64,000 nt of DNA, from contig NZ_BBLY01000010.1 of assembly GCF_000971175.1 (NCBI RefSeq), forward strand, positions 1 through 64,000, in the 5' to 3' direction. The notes below the pieces were generated by a model. That model made no database searches. It worked only from the letters and a program-made list of their open reading frames with translations, and was not told the origin of the DNA. Below, piece after piece: positions 28,817-37,454 of the stretch. The position numbers and the translations under genes are program-made. Numbering within the stretch: position 1 is the stretch's first letter; each line of letters opens with the position of its first letter. This stretch comes from Demequina pelophila (GTDB taxonomy: Bacteria; Actinomycetota; Actinomycetes; Actinomycetales; Demequinaceae).

Positions 28817-28874
28817 GGTCCACCTCCTTGCCGGTCACGGTAGCGGGTGCGTCGGGTCGAACGGGCCGTGCGGC

Positions 28875-29840
28875 TCAGCGCGCCGCGTCGGTGTACAGGG
28901 ATGCGCGCACGTCGTCGTGGCCCGAGGCCTCGACGAGCGCGTCGAGCGCCTTGCGGGCGTCGCGCGAGAGCTTCTTGGGCACGGCGACCTCGATGGTGAC
29001 CAGGAGGTCGCCGGTGCCCTTCTTCGACGTGAGGCCGTGTCCCTTCACGCGCAGCGTGGTGCCGGACTGCGTGCCCTGCGGCACCTTGACCCGGACCTGC
29101 TCACCCGTGAGGGTGGGCACCTCGATGTGGGCCCCGAGCACCGCCTCGTCGTAGCGCACGGGGACGCGGGCCTTGAGGTTGAGGCCGTCCGCGGTGAACA
29201 CCGGGTGCTTGGCGACGTGCACGGTCAGCAGCAGGTCGCCGGCGGGGCCGCCGTTGCTGCCCGGGCGGCCCTTGCCGGGCACGCGGATCTTCTGCCCGTT
29301 CGCCACCCCGACGGGGAGACGGGTCGACACGGTCTGGCCGGACAGGCCCAGCTGGACCGTCGCGCCCTCCGCGGCCTGGCGGAACGTCACCTCGACCGCG
29401 GCGGCCACGTCCTGGCCCTTCTGCGGTCCCTGCTGGAAGCCCCCGCCGAACAGTCCGCTGAGGATGTCGTCGAAGCCGCCGCCCTGGCCGCCGAACTGCT
29501 GGCCACGGAACTGCTGGCCCCCGCGGCCGCCGCCGAACATCCCGCCGAACATGTCCTCGAAGTTGCCCGCGCCGCCGGGGCCGCCGGCCTGGAAGCGGGC
29601 GCCCCCGCCCATGGCGCGGATCTGGTCGTACTGCTGGCGCTCCTCGGCATTGGACAGCACGGAGTAGGCCTCGCCCACGTCCTTGAAGCGCTGCTCCGCG
29701 CCGGCGTCCCCGGGGTTGCGATCGGGGTGCAGGTCGCGGGCGAGCTTGCGGTACGCCTTCTTGATGTCCTCGGCGCTCGCGTCCTTGGAGACGCCCAGCG
29801 TCTTGTAGAAGTCCTTCTGGAACCAGTCCTGGCTGGCCAT
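28875..29840 (-). CDS. dnaJ: DnaJ-type co-chaperone without zinc finger
   Basis: 321 residues. The J domain is at about 8-72 with the HPD motif in [13 protein letters not shown] Gly/Phe-rich segment follows ([22 protein letters not shown]). The C-terminal substrate-binding beta domains run to the end ([21 protein letters not shown]). The Cys-rich zinc domain (CxxCxGxG repeats) of classical DnaJ is entirely missing, so this is a type II protein even though it sits in the dnaK operon. It stimulates DnaK ATPase. It lies 26 bases after grpE. Confidence 0.94.
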   Translation of the reverse strand: MASQDWFQKDFYKTLGVSKDASAEDIKKAYRKLARDLHPDRNPGDAGAEQRFKDVGEAYSVLSNAEERQQYDQIRAMGGGARFQAGGPGGAGNFEDMFGGMFGGGRGGQQFRGQQFGGQGGGFDDILSGLFGGGFQQGPQKGQDVAAAVEVTFRQAAEGATVQLGLSGQTVSTRLPVGVANGQKIRVPGKGRPGSNGGPAGDLLLTVHVAKHPVFTADGLNLKARVPVRYDEAVLGAHIEVPTLTGEQVRVKVPQGTQSGTTLRVKGHGLTSKKGTGDLLVTIEVAVPKKLSRDARKALDALVEASGHDDVRASLYTDAAR

Positions 29841-29866
29841 GGCGCCTCCTCTCTGTCAGTCGGGTG

Positions 29867-30463
29867 CTACTCGGGCTGGGCGACGATCACGCGGGCGGGG
29901 CGCACCACGCGCTCGCCCACCTGGTGGCCGGGCTGCGCCACGTGCTGCACGGTCGGCTCGGCGACCTCGGTGCTCGGCTGGGACATGAGGGCCTCGTGGT
30001 GCTGCGGGTCGAACAGGTCGCCCACGGCGCCGAACGAGCTCCAGCCCATCCGGCCCAGCGCCGCCTCGAGCTTCTCCGCGATGGACGCGAAGGGGCCCTC
30101 CGCGAGGTCGCCGTGCTCGCGCGCGGCGGCGATGTCGTCGAGCACCGGGATGAGCGCCTCGATTGCCTTGATGGTCGCCTTCTCGTGGATGAGCTCGCGG
30201 TCGCGGTCCACGCGCTTGCGGTAGTTCACGTACTCCGCCTGGAGCCGCTGCAGGTCCGCGAGGTGCTCGGCGGCCTTCGTGTAGGCGGCGTTCAGCGCAT
30301 CATCCGCGCCCTGCTCGTCCGCGTTGAGGTCGTCGATTCCGTCCTCGTTCTCGTCGAGGAACGTGCCCTCGGGGACGTCCTTGCCCGCCTCGTTGAGGAT
30401 GCGCTCGGCCTGGGCCACCGCATCGTCCTGCGGCTCGTCGGGCTGGGGGGTGGTGTCGGTCAT
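29867..30463 (-). CDS. grpE: Nucleotide exchange factor GrpE
   Basis: 198 residues. GrpE releases ADP from DnaK. An acidic N-terminus (about 1-60) is followed by the long helix (KAAEHLADLQRLQAEYVNYRKRVDRDRELIHEKATIKAIEALIPVLDDI) and the beta domain with ALGRMGWSSFGAVGDLFDPQHHEAL and GQPEV-like ends (VAQPGHQVGERVVRPARVIVAQPE). It sits between dnaK and dnaJ. A stable hairpin in the dnaK-grpE gap may reduce its expression relative to dnaK. Confidence 0.95.
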   Translation of the reverse strand: MTDTTPQPDEPQDDAVAQAERILNEAGKDVPEGTFLDENEDGIDDLNADEQGADDALNAAYTKAAEHLADLQRLQAEYVNYRKRVDRDRELIHEKATIKAIEALIPVLDDIAAAREHGDLAEGPFASIAEKLEAALGRMGWSSFGAVGDLFDPQHHEALMSQPSTEVAEPTVQHVAQPGHQVGERVVRPARVIVAQPE

Positions 30464-30491
30464 GGCTGCCTTCCCGGTGGAGCGGCGCCGA

Positions 30492-30530
30492 GGGCGGGCG
30501 GCCCGGACCCGAAGGCCCGGCCACCCGCCC
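30492..30530 (-). terminator. Intercistronic hairpin between dnaK and grpE
   Basis: In the minus-strand RNA GGGCGGGTGGCCGGGCC and GGTCCGGGCCGCCCGCCC fold around a UUCG tetraloop with one bulge. It has no U tract. It may act as a partial terminator or a 3' stabiliser giving more dnaK than grpE message. Confidence 0.6.
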
Positions 30531-30538
30531 GGGGCGTG

Positions 30539-32407
30539 CTACTTCTTGTCGTTCTCGTCGTCGACGATCTCGGCGTCGACCACGTCGTCGTCCTGCGGCG
30601 CGCCGGCGGCGGTCTGGGCCGCGGAGTCCGCGGCCACGTTCACGCCCTCGGCCTGCTGCGCGGCGTAGACGGCCTCGCCGATCTTCTGCGCCTTCTCGAC
30701 GAGCGCCTCGTGCGCGGTCTTGATCGCGTCGACGTCCTCGCCCTCGAGCGCGGTCTTGACCTCGGCGATGGCGGACTTGACGTCCTCCGCGACCTCGGCC
30801 GGGACCTTGTCCTCGTTCTCCGACAGGATCTTCTCGGTCGAGTAGGCGAAGGCCTCCGCGTTGTTGCGGGTCTCGGCGTCCTCGCGGCGCTTCTTGTCCT
30901 CTTCCGCGTGCTCCTCGGCGTCCTTGACCATGCGGTCGATGTCCTCCTTGGACAGGGCCGAGCCGCCGGTCACGGTGATCGACTGCTCCTTGCCGGTGCC
31001 GCGGTCCTTGGCGTGGACGTGGACGATGCCGTTGGCGTCGATGTCGAACGTCACCTCGATCTGGGGGACGCCCCGCGGGGCCGGCGCGATGCCCGACAGC
31101 TCGAAGGTGCCGAGCAGCTTGTTGTCGCGGGCGAACTGGCGCTCGCCCTGGTAGACCTGGATGAGCACGGAGGGCTGGTTGTCCTCGGCGGTCGAGAAGA
31201 CCTCGCTCGACTTGGTCGGGATCGCGGTGTTGCGCTCGATCAGGGAGGTCATGACGCCGCCCTTGGTCTCGATGCCCAGGCTCAGCGGCGTGACGTCGAT
31301 GAGCAGGACGTCCTTGCGCTCGCCCTTGATCACGCCGGCCTGCAGCGCGGCGCCCACGGCGACGACCTCGTCCGGGTTGACGCCCTTGTTGGGCTCCTTG
31401 CCGCCGGTGAGCTCCTTGACGACCTCGGTGACCGCGGGCATGCGGGTCGAGCCGCCCACGAGCAGCACGTGGTTGATCTCCGACAGCTTGATGCCGGCGT
31501 CCTTGATGACCTGGTGGAACGGGGCCTTGGTGCGGTCGAGCAGGTCCTGCGTCATCTGCTGGAACTGCGCGCGGGTGAGCTTGGTGTCCAGGTGGACCGG
31601 GCCGTTCTCGCCGATGCTGAGGTACTGCAGCGAGATGGTGGTCTGCTGCGAGGAGCTGAGCTCCTTCTTGGCCTGCTCGGCGGCCTCGCGGAGGCGCTGG
31701 AGGGCGGACTTGTCCTTCGACAGGTCGATGCCCTCGGTGTTCTTGACCTCCTTGACCAGGTGGTCGACGATCCGCTGGTCCCAGTCGTCGCCGCCCAGGC
31801 GGTTGTCGCCCGCGGTGGCCTTGACCTGGATGGTCGAGAACTCGTCCTCGTCCTTGCCCACCTCGAGGAGCGACACGTCGAAGGTGCCGCCGCCCAGGTC
31901 GAAGACCAGGATGTGCTCGTCCTGCTCGCCCTTGTTCAGGCCGTACGCGAGGGCCGCGGCGGTGGGCTCGTTGACGATGCGCAGCACGTTGAGGCCCGCG
32001 ATGGTGCCGGCGTCCTTGGTCGCCTGGCGCTCGGCGTCGTTGAAGTAGGCGGGGACGGTGATGACGGCGTCCGTCACGGTCTCGCCCAGGTACTCCTCGG
32101 CGTCGCGCTTCAGCTTGCCCAGGATGCGCGCGGAGATCTCCTGCGCGTTGTACTTCTTGTCGTCGATCTCCTGCGACCACTCGGTGCCCATGTGGCGCTT
32201 GACCGACGCGATGGTGCGGTCGACGTTGGTGACGGCCTGGCGCTTGGCGATCTCGCCGACGAGCACCTCGCCCGTCTTGGAGAACGCGACCACCGACGGG
32301 GTGGTGCGGGCGCCCTCAGCGTTCGCGATGACGGTGGGCTCGCCACCCTCGAGGACCGACACCACGGAGTTGGTGGTGCCGAGGTCGATGCCGACTGCTC
32401 GTGCCAT
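30539..32407 (-). CDS. dnaK: Chaperone DnaK (Hsp70)
   Basis: 622 residues from the ATG at 32407 ([16 protein letters not shown]), preceded by AAGGAG; longer reading upstream runs through the HAIR region and is not coding. The ATPase domain is residues 1-370 (phosphate 1 IDLGTTNS, phosphate 2 [14 protein letters not shown], adenosine motif [12 protein letters not shown]). The interdomain linker is [19 protein letters not shown], and the substrate domain and lid end in [10 protein letters not shown]. It is first in the dnaK-grpE-dnaJ-hspR operon. Transcription is expected to be repressed by HspR at the HAIR sites at 32460-32480 and 32522-32542. Confidence 0.98.
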   Translation of the reverse strand: MARAVGIDLGTTNSVVSVLEGGEPTVIANAEGARTTPSVVAFSKTGEVLVGEIAKRQAVTNVDRTIASVKRHMGTEWSQEIDDKKYNAQEISARILGKLKRDAEEYLGETVTDAVITVPAYFNDAERQATKDAGTIAGLNVLRIVNEPTAAALAYGLNKGEQDEHILVFDLGGGTFDVSLLEVGKDEDEFSTIQVKATAGDNRLGGDDWDQRIVDHLVKEVKNTEGIDLSKDKSALQRLREAAEQAKKELSSSQQTTISLQYLSIGENGPVHLDTKLTRAQFQQMTQDLLDRTKAPFHQVIKDAGIKLSEINHVLLVGGSTRMPAVTEVVKELTGGKEPNKGVNPDEVVAVGAALQAGVIKGERKDVLLIDVTPLSLGIETKGGVMTSLIERNTAIPTKSSEVFSTAEDNQPSVLIQVYQGERQFARDNKLLGTFELSGIAPAPRGVPQIEVTFDIDANGIVHVHAKDRGTGKEQSITVTGGSALSKEDIDRMVKDAEEHAEEDKKRREDAETRNNAEAFAYSTEKILSENEDKVPAEVAEDVKSAIAEVKTALEGEDVDAIKTAHEALVEKAQKIGEAVYAAQQAEGVNVAADSAAQTAAGAPQDDDVVDAEIVDDENDKK

Positions 32408-32459
32408 GTTCGTGCTCCTTCTGCGGCCAGGGTGCCGCGCTGAAATCTCGCGCTCGGAA

Positions 32460-32480
32460 CTTGAGCGACTGAGACTCAAG
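32460..32480. promoter_or_regulatory. HAIR element 1 (HspR operator)
   Basis: CTTGAGC, 7 bases, ACTCAAG: one base from the HAIR consensus CTTGAGT-N7-ACTCAAG. It overlaps the -10 of the dnaK promoter, so binding should block RNA polymerase. Confidence 0.93.
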
Positions 32481-32506
32481 TTAAGTCGCGGGGTGCGCGA
32501 TGTCAA
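32478..32506 (-). promoter_or_regulatory. dnaK promoter
   Basis: On the minus strand TTGACA (32506-32501), a 17-base spacer and TAACTT (32483-32478) make a near-consensus housekeeping promoter. It lies between the two HAIR sites, with the -10 overlapping HAIR 1. Confidence 0.85.
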
Positions 32507-32521
32507 GCCGTGGGCGTAAAA

Positions 32522-32542
32522 GTTGAGCGAACTCTGCTCAAG
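32522..32542. promoter_or_regulatory. HAIR element 2 (HspR operator)
   Basis: GTTGAGC, 7 bases, GCTCAAG: a weaker match to the HAIR consensus. It is centred 62 bases from HAIR 1, close to six helical turns, so both sites face the same side of the DNA upstream of the -35. Confidence 0.85.
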
Positions 32543-32613
32543 TTCTGAGGAGGGGCTCGCCCGCCTTCTGCCCGCGCGCTGCCGCCCACCCAGCCCCGCC
32601 CGCGTCGGCGCAG

Positions 32614-32676
32614 CGGAATTGGTAGCTGGTGGTCGGTTTCGCGAGGTTGATGCACCTGAGGGGTAGGTGGTTGTCG
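32614..32676 (+). repeat. Outer inverted repeat, left arm, next to a GNAT gene
   Basis: About 62 bases beginning CGGAATTGGTAGCTGGTGG recur in reverse at 33660-33722 with roughly 80% identity, including an unbroken block GGTAGCTGGTGGTCGGTTTC. It ends about 10 bases from the stop codon of the enclosed acetyltransferase gene. It is not a terminator by itself because its partner is about 1 kb away. Confidence 0.85.
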
Positions 32677-32685
32677 TTCTCGCCG

Positions 32686-33399
32686 TCAGCGGAGGCGGCG
32701 AATGCGCTGCACCACGTTGTCGCACTCGCGGCGCGCGAATCCCAGGCGGTCGTACAGCGCGATCGCCGGGGCGTTGGCGGCTCCGGTGTGGAGAAAGGGC
32801 GTGCGGCCCGCGGACACGATCCCGTTCGCCACGTGCTCGATCAATGCGGTCGCGAGTCCCTGGCCGCGGTGCGACTCGCGGACGCACACGGCGCTGATCT
32901 CGGTGAAGCCGCCGGTCGTGAGCCGCTCGCCGGCCATGGCGACCAGCCGTCCGTCGTCTCGCACGCCGTAGTAGCTGCCGCACAGGTGGGTCTCGGGCAG
33001 GAACGGACCCGGCTGGGTCTCCTCGACGAGCGCCACCATGTCAAGCGCGTCATCGCTGCCCAGGCGGATGAGATCGCGTTGGAACGAGCCAAAGCCTGTC
33101 GGTGCGGTGAACTGAACGACGGGGAACTGCTCGACTTCCCAGCCCGCGGGCACCTGGTGCGGCCTGCCGAACAGGACCACCTCGTCGTCGCCGACGATCT
33201 CGGCGAGGTCTGTCCAGTCGGCCGCGGTCGGGTGCGGCGGCACGGCGGCGAACCTGGCGACCGATGGCCGGTACCGGACCGCGCGCCCCTCGGCGATCGC
33301 CAGGTGGGCGTGCGGTCCGCTGAGCGCGTGCCACACGGGCTGGTCGAGCTCGGGCTGGTCGAGCTGCGGCTGGTCGGGCTCGTCAGGCAGGTCAATCAC
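32686..33399 (-). CDS. GNAT-family N-acetyltransferase
   Basis: 237 residues, GTG start. The C-terminal half is a GNAT domain: [46 protein letters not shown] holds the acetyl-CoA loop RGQGLA, and [18 protein letters not shown] ends the fold. It resembles the FR47-like subgroup. The N-terminus has three tandem (E/Q)LDQP units. TACCCT lies 7 bases upstream of the GTG with no ribosome site, so it is probably leaderless. The gene is bracketed by inverted repeats at 32614 and 33722. The substrate is unknown. Confidence 0.9.
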   Translation of the reverse strand: MIDLPDEPDQPQLDQPELDQPVWHALSGPHAHLAIAEGRAVRYRPSVARFAAVPPHPTAADWTDLAEIVGDDEVVLFGRPHQVPAGWEVEQFPVVQFTAPTGFGSFQRDLIRLGSDDALDMVALVEETQPGPFLPETHLCGSYYGVRDDGRLVAMAGERLTTGGFTEISAVCVRESHRGQGLATALIEHVANGIVSAGRTPFLHTGAANAPAIALYDRLGFARRECDNVVQRIRRLR

Positions 33400-33472
33400 G
33401 CGGCTCAGGGTAAGCGGCGTTCGCGGCCTCGAGGCGCCCCGAAGCGGAGTGCGCCGGTGTGCGTTGGTGCGC

Positions 33473-33613
33473 GCTAGCCGAATTCACGCGTTTTGGGCGG
33501 CGGACACTCCGGCGGTGCTGCTGGTGGTGGCGAGGGGAGGGGTGCCGCTGGATGTGCCGCGGGTGCCGGGTGCAGGGGTGGTGCGGCGCCCAAAGTGCAT
33601 GAATTCGGCTAGC
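33473..33613. repeat. Inner inverted repeat upstream of the GNAT gene
   Basis: GCTAGCCGAATTCACGC followed by TTTTGGGCGGCG (33473-33512) recurs in reverse at 33583-33613 (GCTAGCCGAATTCATGC, then TTTGGGCGCCG). The arms are about 75 bases apart and lie inside the outer repeat pair. Apart from these repeats the 362 bases from 33400 to 33761 hold no gene I can support. Confidence 0.8.
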
Positions 33614-33659
33614 GAACGAGGCTGGACCCGGTCGCGTCGGCGGCTGTTGGTCGCCCAAG

Positions 33660-33722
33660 CGACCATGAGCTACCCCTGGCGCGCAGCAACCTTGCGAAAC
33701 CGACCACCAGCTACCCATTCCG
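33660..33722 (-). repeat. Outer inverted repeat, right arm
   Basis: Reverse-orientation copy of the 32614-32676 element; on the minus strand it begins CGGAATGGGTAGCTGGTGG. Together the two arms delimit a segment of about 1.1 kb containing only the GNAT gene and the inner repeat. Confidence 0.85.
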
Positions 33723-33761
33723 CGTTGGGGTGGGGCGGGCAGGGCGAGGCGGGGCCGCGGT

Positions 33762-34520
33762 TCAGTCCGCCAGCACCCCGTCGCGCATCCGCAGCACGCG
33801 GTCCGCCATCACCTCGGCCTCCGCGGGGTCGTGCGTCACCACGATGCCGGTGGTGCCCGTCGCGCGCAGGATCTCGCGCACCTCGACCGCGAGCCGGCCG
33901 CGCAGTTCGGCGTCGAGCGAGGACAGGGGCTCGTCGAGCGCGAGGAGGCGCGGCCGCGGCGCGAGGGAGCGAGCCAGGGCGACGCGCTGACGCTGGCCGC
34001 CCGAGAGTTCGGCGACGTCGCGGTCGCCCAGGCCCTCGAGCCCCACGAGCGAGAGCAGCTCCGCCACCCGCGCGCGGCGCTCGTCGCGCGCGATCCGCGC
34101 CATCTCGAGGCCGAACGCCACGTTGCGGGCCACGGTGAGGTGCGGGAACAGCTGCCCGTCCTGGAAGACCAGGCCGAACGAGCGCCGATGCACGGGCACC
34201 CGGGTGAGGTCGGCGCTGTCCCACGACACGGATCCGGCGCTGGGCTCGACCACGCCCACGATCGCTCCGAGCAGCGACGACTTGCCGCAGCCGGACGCCC
34301 CGAGCAGCGCGACGGTCTCCCCGCGCGCGACCTCGAGGGACACCCCGCGCACCGCCTCGACGGGCGGGCGGCCCGGATAGGTCACGCGCATGTCGCGCAC
34401 GACGAGCCCGTCGCTTGCGGCGCCGGGCCGCCCCGCGCCCCCGGCGCGAGGGGCGCCCGCGCCCGACACCCCGGCGCGGGGGGCGCCCGCGCCTGGCACC
34501 CCGGCGTCCACCCCGCTCAC
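33762..34520 (-). CDS. thiQ: Thiamine ABC transporter ATP-binding protein
   Basis: 252 residues from the GTG at 34520, which overlaps the permease stop by 4 bases. Walker A is GASGCGKSS (74-82), the signature is LSGGQRQRVALARSL, Walker B is LLALDEPLSSLD, and the switch His is in VVTHDPAEAEVMADR. An unusual N-terminal tail of about 35 residues is made of two 10-residue units (G.(P/S)GAGAPRA). ThiQ powers uptake of thiamine or its phosphates through the upstream permease and binding protein. The family is a general importer ATPase; the thiamine assignment comes from the TPP riboswitch. Confidence 0.88.
   Translation of the reverse strand: MSGVDAGVPGAGAPRAGVSGAGAPRAGGAGRPGAASDGLVVRDMRVTYPGRPPVEAVRGVSLEVARGETVALLGASGCGKSSLLGAIVGVVEPSAGSVSWDSADLTRVPVHRRSFGLVFQDGQLFPHLTVARNVAFGLEMARIARDERRARVAELLSLVGLEGLGDRDVAELSGGQRQRVALARSLAPRPRLLALDEPLSSLDAELRGRLAVEVREILRATGTTGIVVTHDPAEAEVMADRVLRMRDGVLAD
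34441..34500 (-). repeat. 30-base tandem repeat, two units, in thiQ
   Basis: Two adjacent 30-base units starting CCGGCGCG(A/G)GGGGCGCC, differing at four positions. They encode the duplicated ten-residue unit at the N-terminus of the ATPase. Confidence 0.8.
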
Positions 34521-36139
34521 AGCTCGGCCCCCACGCGGGTGCGAAGTCGATCGGACAGCAGCATGACGCCTCCGGTGATGAGGGCGAGGAGCACGGCGGC
34601 GGCGAAGGCCATGCCCACATTCTCGATGCCCGGTCGGCTCAGCAGTCGCGCGATCGCCGTGGGCAGGGTGGGACGGTCGGGTCGCGCGACGAAGACGGTC
34701 GCCCCGAACTCGCCCAGCGAGATCGCGAACGCGAACACCAGCGCCCCCGCGGCCGCGGAGCGCAGCAGCCGCGCGTCCACGTTCCACCACACCCGCCAGG
34801 GCGACGCGCCGAGCGTCGCGGCCGCGGCCCGAAGGCGCGGATCGATCGCGCGCGCGGCCGGCAGCAGGACGCGGAGCATGAGCGGGAGCGCCACCACCGC
34901 CTGCGCGATGGGCACGAGCCACCACGACGCGCGCAGGTCGACTCCCAGCACGCTGCGATTGAGGGTGAGCAGCAGCCCCAGGCCCACCACCACCGAGGAC
35001 ACGCCGAGCGGCAGCATCGCGACGCCCTCGAGCGCCGTGGCCCGCCGGGTGCGCGCCGCGACCAGCTGCGCAGTCACCAGCCCCACCGCGGCCGCGAGGG
35101 CCGTCGCGACCAGCGCGGTCACCACCGAGTTCACCGCGGCCTGCCACACCGGCACAGGCAGCACCCCGCGCGCCGGCTGGGCGAACAGCGCCGCGTAGTG
35201 GTCGAACCCGTGCCCGTCCGCGGTGCGCAGCGACCGCTCGACGAGCGCGGCCAGGGGCAGCGCCATCAGGAGCAGCGTGGGCGCCAGGGCGGCCGCGACG
35301 CCCACGCGCTCGAGCCCGCGCGGCCCGCGCGCGCCCCCCACCGCGACCGGCGCACGCCCGCGCCCGGCTCGCGCGCTCACCGCGAGCGCCACCCCCACGA
35401 ACGCCACCTGCACCACCGCCAGCACCGCGGCCGCGCGCAGGTCGAGGAATTGGTTGACCTGCAGGTAGATCTCGGTCTCGATGGTGCGTACGCGCGACCC
35501 GCCCAGCACCAGCACGAGCGCGAAGGACGTCGAGCAGAACAGCATCACCACGGCGGCCGCGGACACGATCGCGGGCCGCAGCGCCGGCATCGTCACCCGC
35601 CAGAAGGCCCGGGCGCGGGAGGCGCCCAGGGTGCGCGCCGCATCGGCCAGGCGCGGGGAGAGCGCCTCCCAGGCGCCGCCCACGATCCGCACCACCACGG
35701 ACACGTTGAAGAACACCAGCGCCAGGACGATCGCGACCGGGCTCTGGTCCAGCCCCCACGAGCCCAGCAGGCCCGAGCGCGCGAACAGCGCGGAGAACGC
35801 CGCCGCGACCACGATGGTGGGCAGCACGAACGGCACCGTCACCAGCGCGCGCACCCCGCGCGAGAAGCGCCACGAGAAGCGCGACAGCGCCCACGCCGCC
35901 GGGACGCCGAGCGCGAGCGAACCCGCCGTGCCCGCCAGGGCGAGGGCGACGGTGGTGCCCAGCGCGCGCATCGTCCGGGGTCGGGCGAGCACGGCGAGCG
36001 CGCCGCCCAGGTCCCCGCCCTCGGCGAGGCCGCGGGCCAGCACGGACCCGACCGGCCACAGGAAGAACAGCCCCAGGAAGGCGAGCGGCAACGCCGCGAG
36101 CGCCCACCAGAGGCGGGCGCTCGCGGGTGCGGGGTTCAC
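34517..36139 (-). CDS. thiP: Thiamine ABC transporter permease
   Basis: 540 residues with about 12 membrane helices in two homologous halves, as in ThiP-type permeases. Each half has an EAA-like loop: EALSPRLADAARTLGASRARAFWRVTMPALRPA in the first, and ARAIDPRLRAAAATLGASPWRVWWNVDARLL in the second. These loops dock on the ATPase. It overlaps thiQ by 4 bases and starts 37 bases after thiB. Iron(III) transporters share this architecture, but the riboswitch points to thiamine. Confidence 0.9.
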   Translation of the reverse strand: MNPAPASARLWWALAALPLAFLGLFFLWPVGSVLARGLAEGGDLGGALAVLARPRTMRALGTTVALALAGTAGSLALGVPAAWALSRFSWRFSRGVRALVTVPFVLPTIVVAAAFSALFARSGLLGSWGLDQSPVAIVLALVFFNVSVVVRIVGGAWEALSPRLADAARTLGASRARAFWRVTMPALRPAIVSAAAVVMLFCSTSFALVLVLGGSRVRTIETEIYLQVNQFLDLRAAAVLAVVQVAFVGVALAVSARAGRGRAPVAVGGARGPRGLERVGVAAALAPTLLLMALPLAALVERSLRTADGHGFDHYAALFAQPARGVLPVPVWQAAVNSVVTALVATALAAAVGLVTAQLVAARTRRATALEGVAMLPLGVSSVVVGLGLLLTLNRSVLGVDLRASWWLVPIAQAVVALPLMLRVLLPAARAIDPRLRAAAATLGASPWRVWWNVDARLLRSAAAGALVFAFAISLGEFGATVFVARPDRPTLPTAIARLLSRPGIENVGMAFAAAVLLALITGGVMLLSDRLRTRVGAEL

Positions 36140-36176
36140 GGGGCTCGAGGCGCGGGAGGGGCCGGGGCGGGCGCGG

Positions 36177-37283
36177 TCAGTCGAGGACCGCGGCGGTCCA
36201 GGCGTCGATCCACGCGTCGCGGTGCGCGTCGATGGTCGCCGGGTCGAGCGTGGCGGGGTCGTCCGCGAGGGGCGCGAACTCGGCCCACTCGGCGGGTACC
36301 TCGACCGACGAGGACACCGGGTAGACGTACATGTTCTCCGGCAGGGCCGCCTGGAACGCGTCGGAGAGCATCCACTCGACCACGGCCTGCGCGCCCTCGG
36401 GGTTGGCCGCGCCCTCGAGCACGCCCGCGTACTCGACCTGCCGGAAGCAGGTGTCGAGCATCGCGGCGGTCGCGGGCTCGCCGTCGGCGACCTCGTACGG
36501 CGGGGACGAGGCGTAGGACAGCACGATCGGGTAGTCCCCGCCGTAGTTGGGCGCGGAGAAGTCCGTGTAGTAGGTGTCCGACCACGAGGCGGTCACGCGC
36601 ACGTCGTTCGCCCGCATGTCCTCCCACCAGCCGGCCCAGCCGTCCTCGCCGAACTCCGCGACGGTCGCGAGCATGAACGCGAGGCCGGGAGAGGAGGTCG
36701 CGGGGTTGGTGACGGAGACCTGGCCCGCGAAGGCCGGGTCGGTGAGGTCCGCGAGCGCGGGCGCCCCGTCGGGGAACGCCGCGAGGTCGTAGTTGAGGCA
36801 CACGTCGGAGAAGTCGACGGCGGTCAGCAGGTCCTCGGCGCCCGGGATCGCGTACGCGGCGGCATCGCCCGCGGCCGATGCGGTGGGCGAGTAGGCGGCG
36901 AACACCCCCGCCTCGGTGGCGCGGGTGGCGAAGGTGTTGTCGACGCCGTAGACCACGTCGCCCAGCGGCGCGTCCTTGGTCAGCACGAGCTGGTTGACCA
37001 GGATGCCGGCGTCGCCGGGGGCGACGAACTCGACCGTGAGGCCGGACTCGGCCTCGAGGTCGGCGAGCAGCGCATCGTCCACGAAGAAGCTGTCGTGCGT
37101 GACGACCGTGACGGTGCCGGCGGCCTCGCCGGCCGTCGCACCGTCCGTGGCCCCAGTGGCGGGGGACGATGCGGTGGTCGCCTCGTCGGTCGGGTCCGGG
37201 GCCTCGTCGTCCGCCGCGCAGGCGGCGAGGGCGAGGACGGACGTGGCGGCGGCCGCGATCGCGGCGGTGCGCAGGATGCGCAT
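36177..37283 (-). CDS. thiB: Thiamine ABC transporter substrate-binding lipoprotein
   Basis: 368 residues. The N-terminus is a lipoprotein signal with lipobox LAAC (C22), followed by an acidic Thr/Ala-rich spacer. The periplasmic-binding fold contains VTVVTHDSFFVDDALLADLEAESGLTVEFVAPGDAGILVNQLVLTKDAPLGDVVYGVDNTFATRA, closely matching ThiB-type thiamine/TPP binding proteins. Near the end AQAVVEWMLSDAFQAALPENMYVYPVSSSVEVPAEW also fits the family. It is first in the thiBPQ operon, directly behind a TPP riboswitch. The start follows AAGGAGGTCACCC. Confidence 0.95.
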   Translation of the reverse strand: MRILRTAAIAAAATSVLALAACAADDEAPDPTDEATTASSPATGATDGATAGEAAGTVTVVTHDSFFVDDALLADLEAESGLTVEFVAPGDAGILVNQLVLTKDAPLGDVVYGVDNTFATRATEAGVFAAYSPTASAAGDAAAYAIPGAEDLLTAVDFSDVCLNYDLAAFPDGAPALADLTDPAFAGQVSVTNPATSSPGLAFMLATVAEFGEDGWAGWWEDMRANDVRVTASWSDTYYTDFSAPNYGGDYPIVLSYASSPPYEVADGEPATAAMLDTCFRQVEYAGVLEGAANPEGAQAVVEWMLSDAFQAALPENMYVYPVSSSVEVPAEWAEFAPLADDPATLDPATIDAHRDAWIDAWTAAVLD

Positions 37284-37318
37284 GGGTGACCTCCTTGGTG
37301 AGGAGGGGACGAGACTCG

Positions 37319-37417
37319 ACTCCCTACGCCGGTGCGAACCGGATCAGGTGCGAGGGTCTGCGGCGGGTCCGCACTCTCAGCGCTCTTGCTCCCTGGCGGG
37401 AAGCGCTCCCCTGTCGT
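37319..37417 (-). promoter_or_regulatory. TPP riboswitch (THI element)
   Basis: On the minus strand the aptamer landmarks occur in order: CAGGGGAGCGC (P1/P2 start), GCTGAGAGTGCG (the CUGAGA pyrimidine-binding motif), ACCCTCGCACCTGATCCGG (the ACCUGA motif) and GCGTAGGGA (closing P1). It ends about 36 bases before the thiB start codon. An AGGAG ribosome site follows closely, so control is probably at translation, with possible termination. Confidence 0.96.
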
Positions 37418-37454
37418 GAGCCGCCAGGATAGCGCGCGGTCCGGGGCGTGCGGA

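Noticed and set aside
33392-33718. 108-codon minus-strand frame upstream of the GNAT gene
   Set aside because: It runs through both inverted repeats, is His/Arg/Pro-rich and has no ribosome site.
37169-37432. Small plus-strand frame over the TPP riboswitch
   Set aside because: The region is fully explained by the riboswitch and thiB start on the minus strand.
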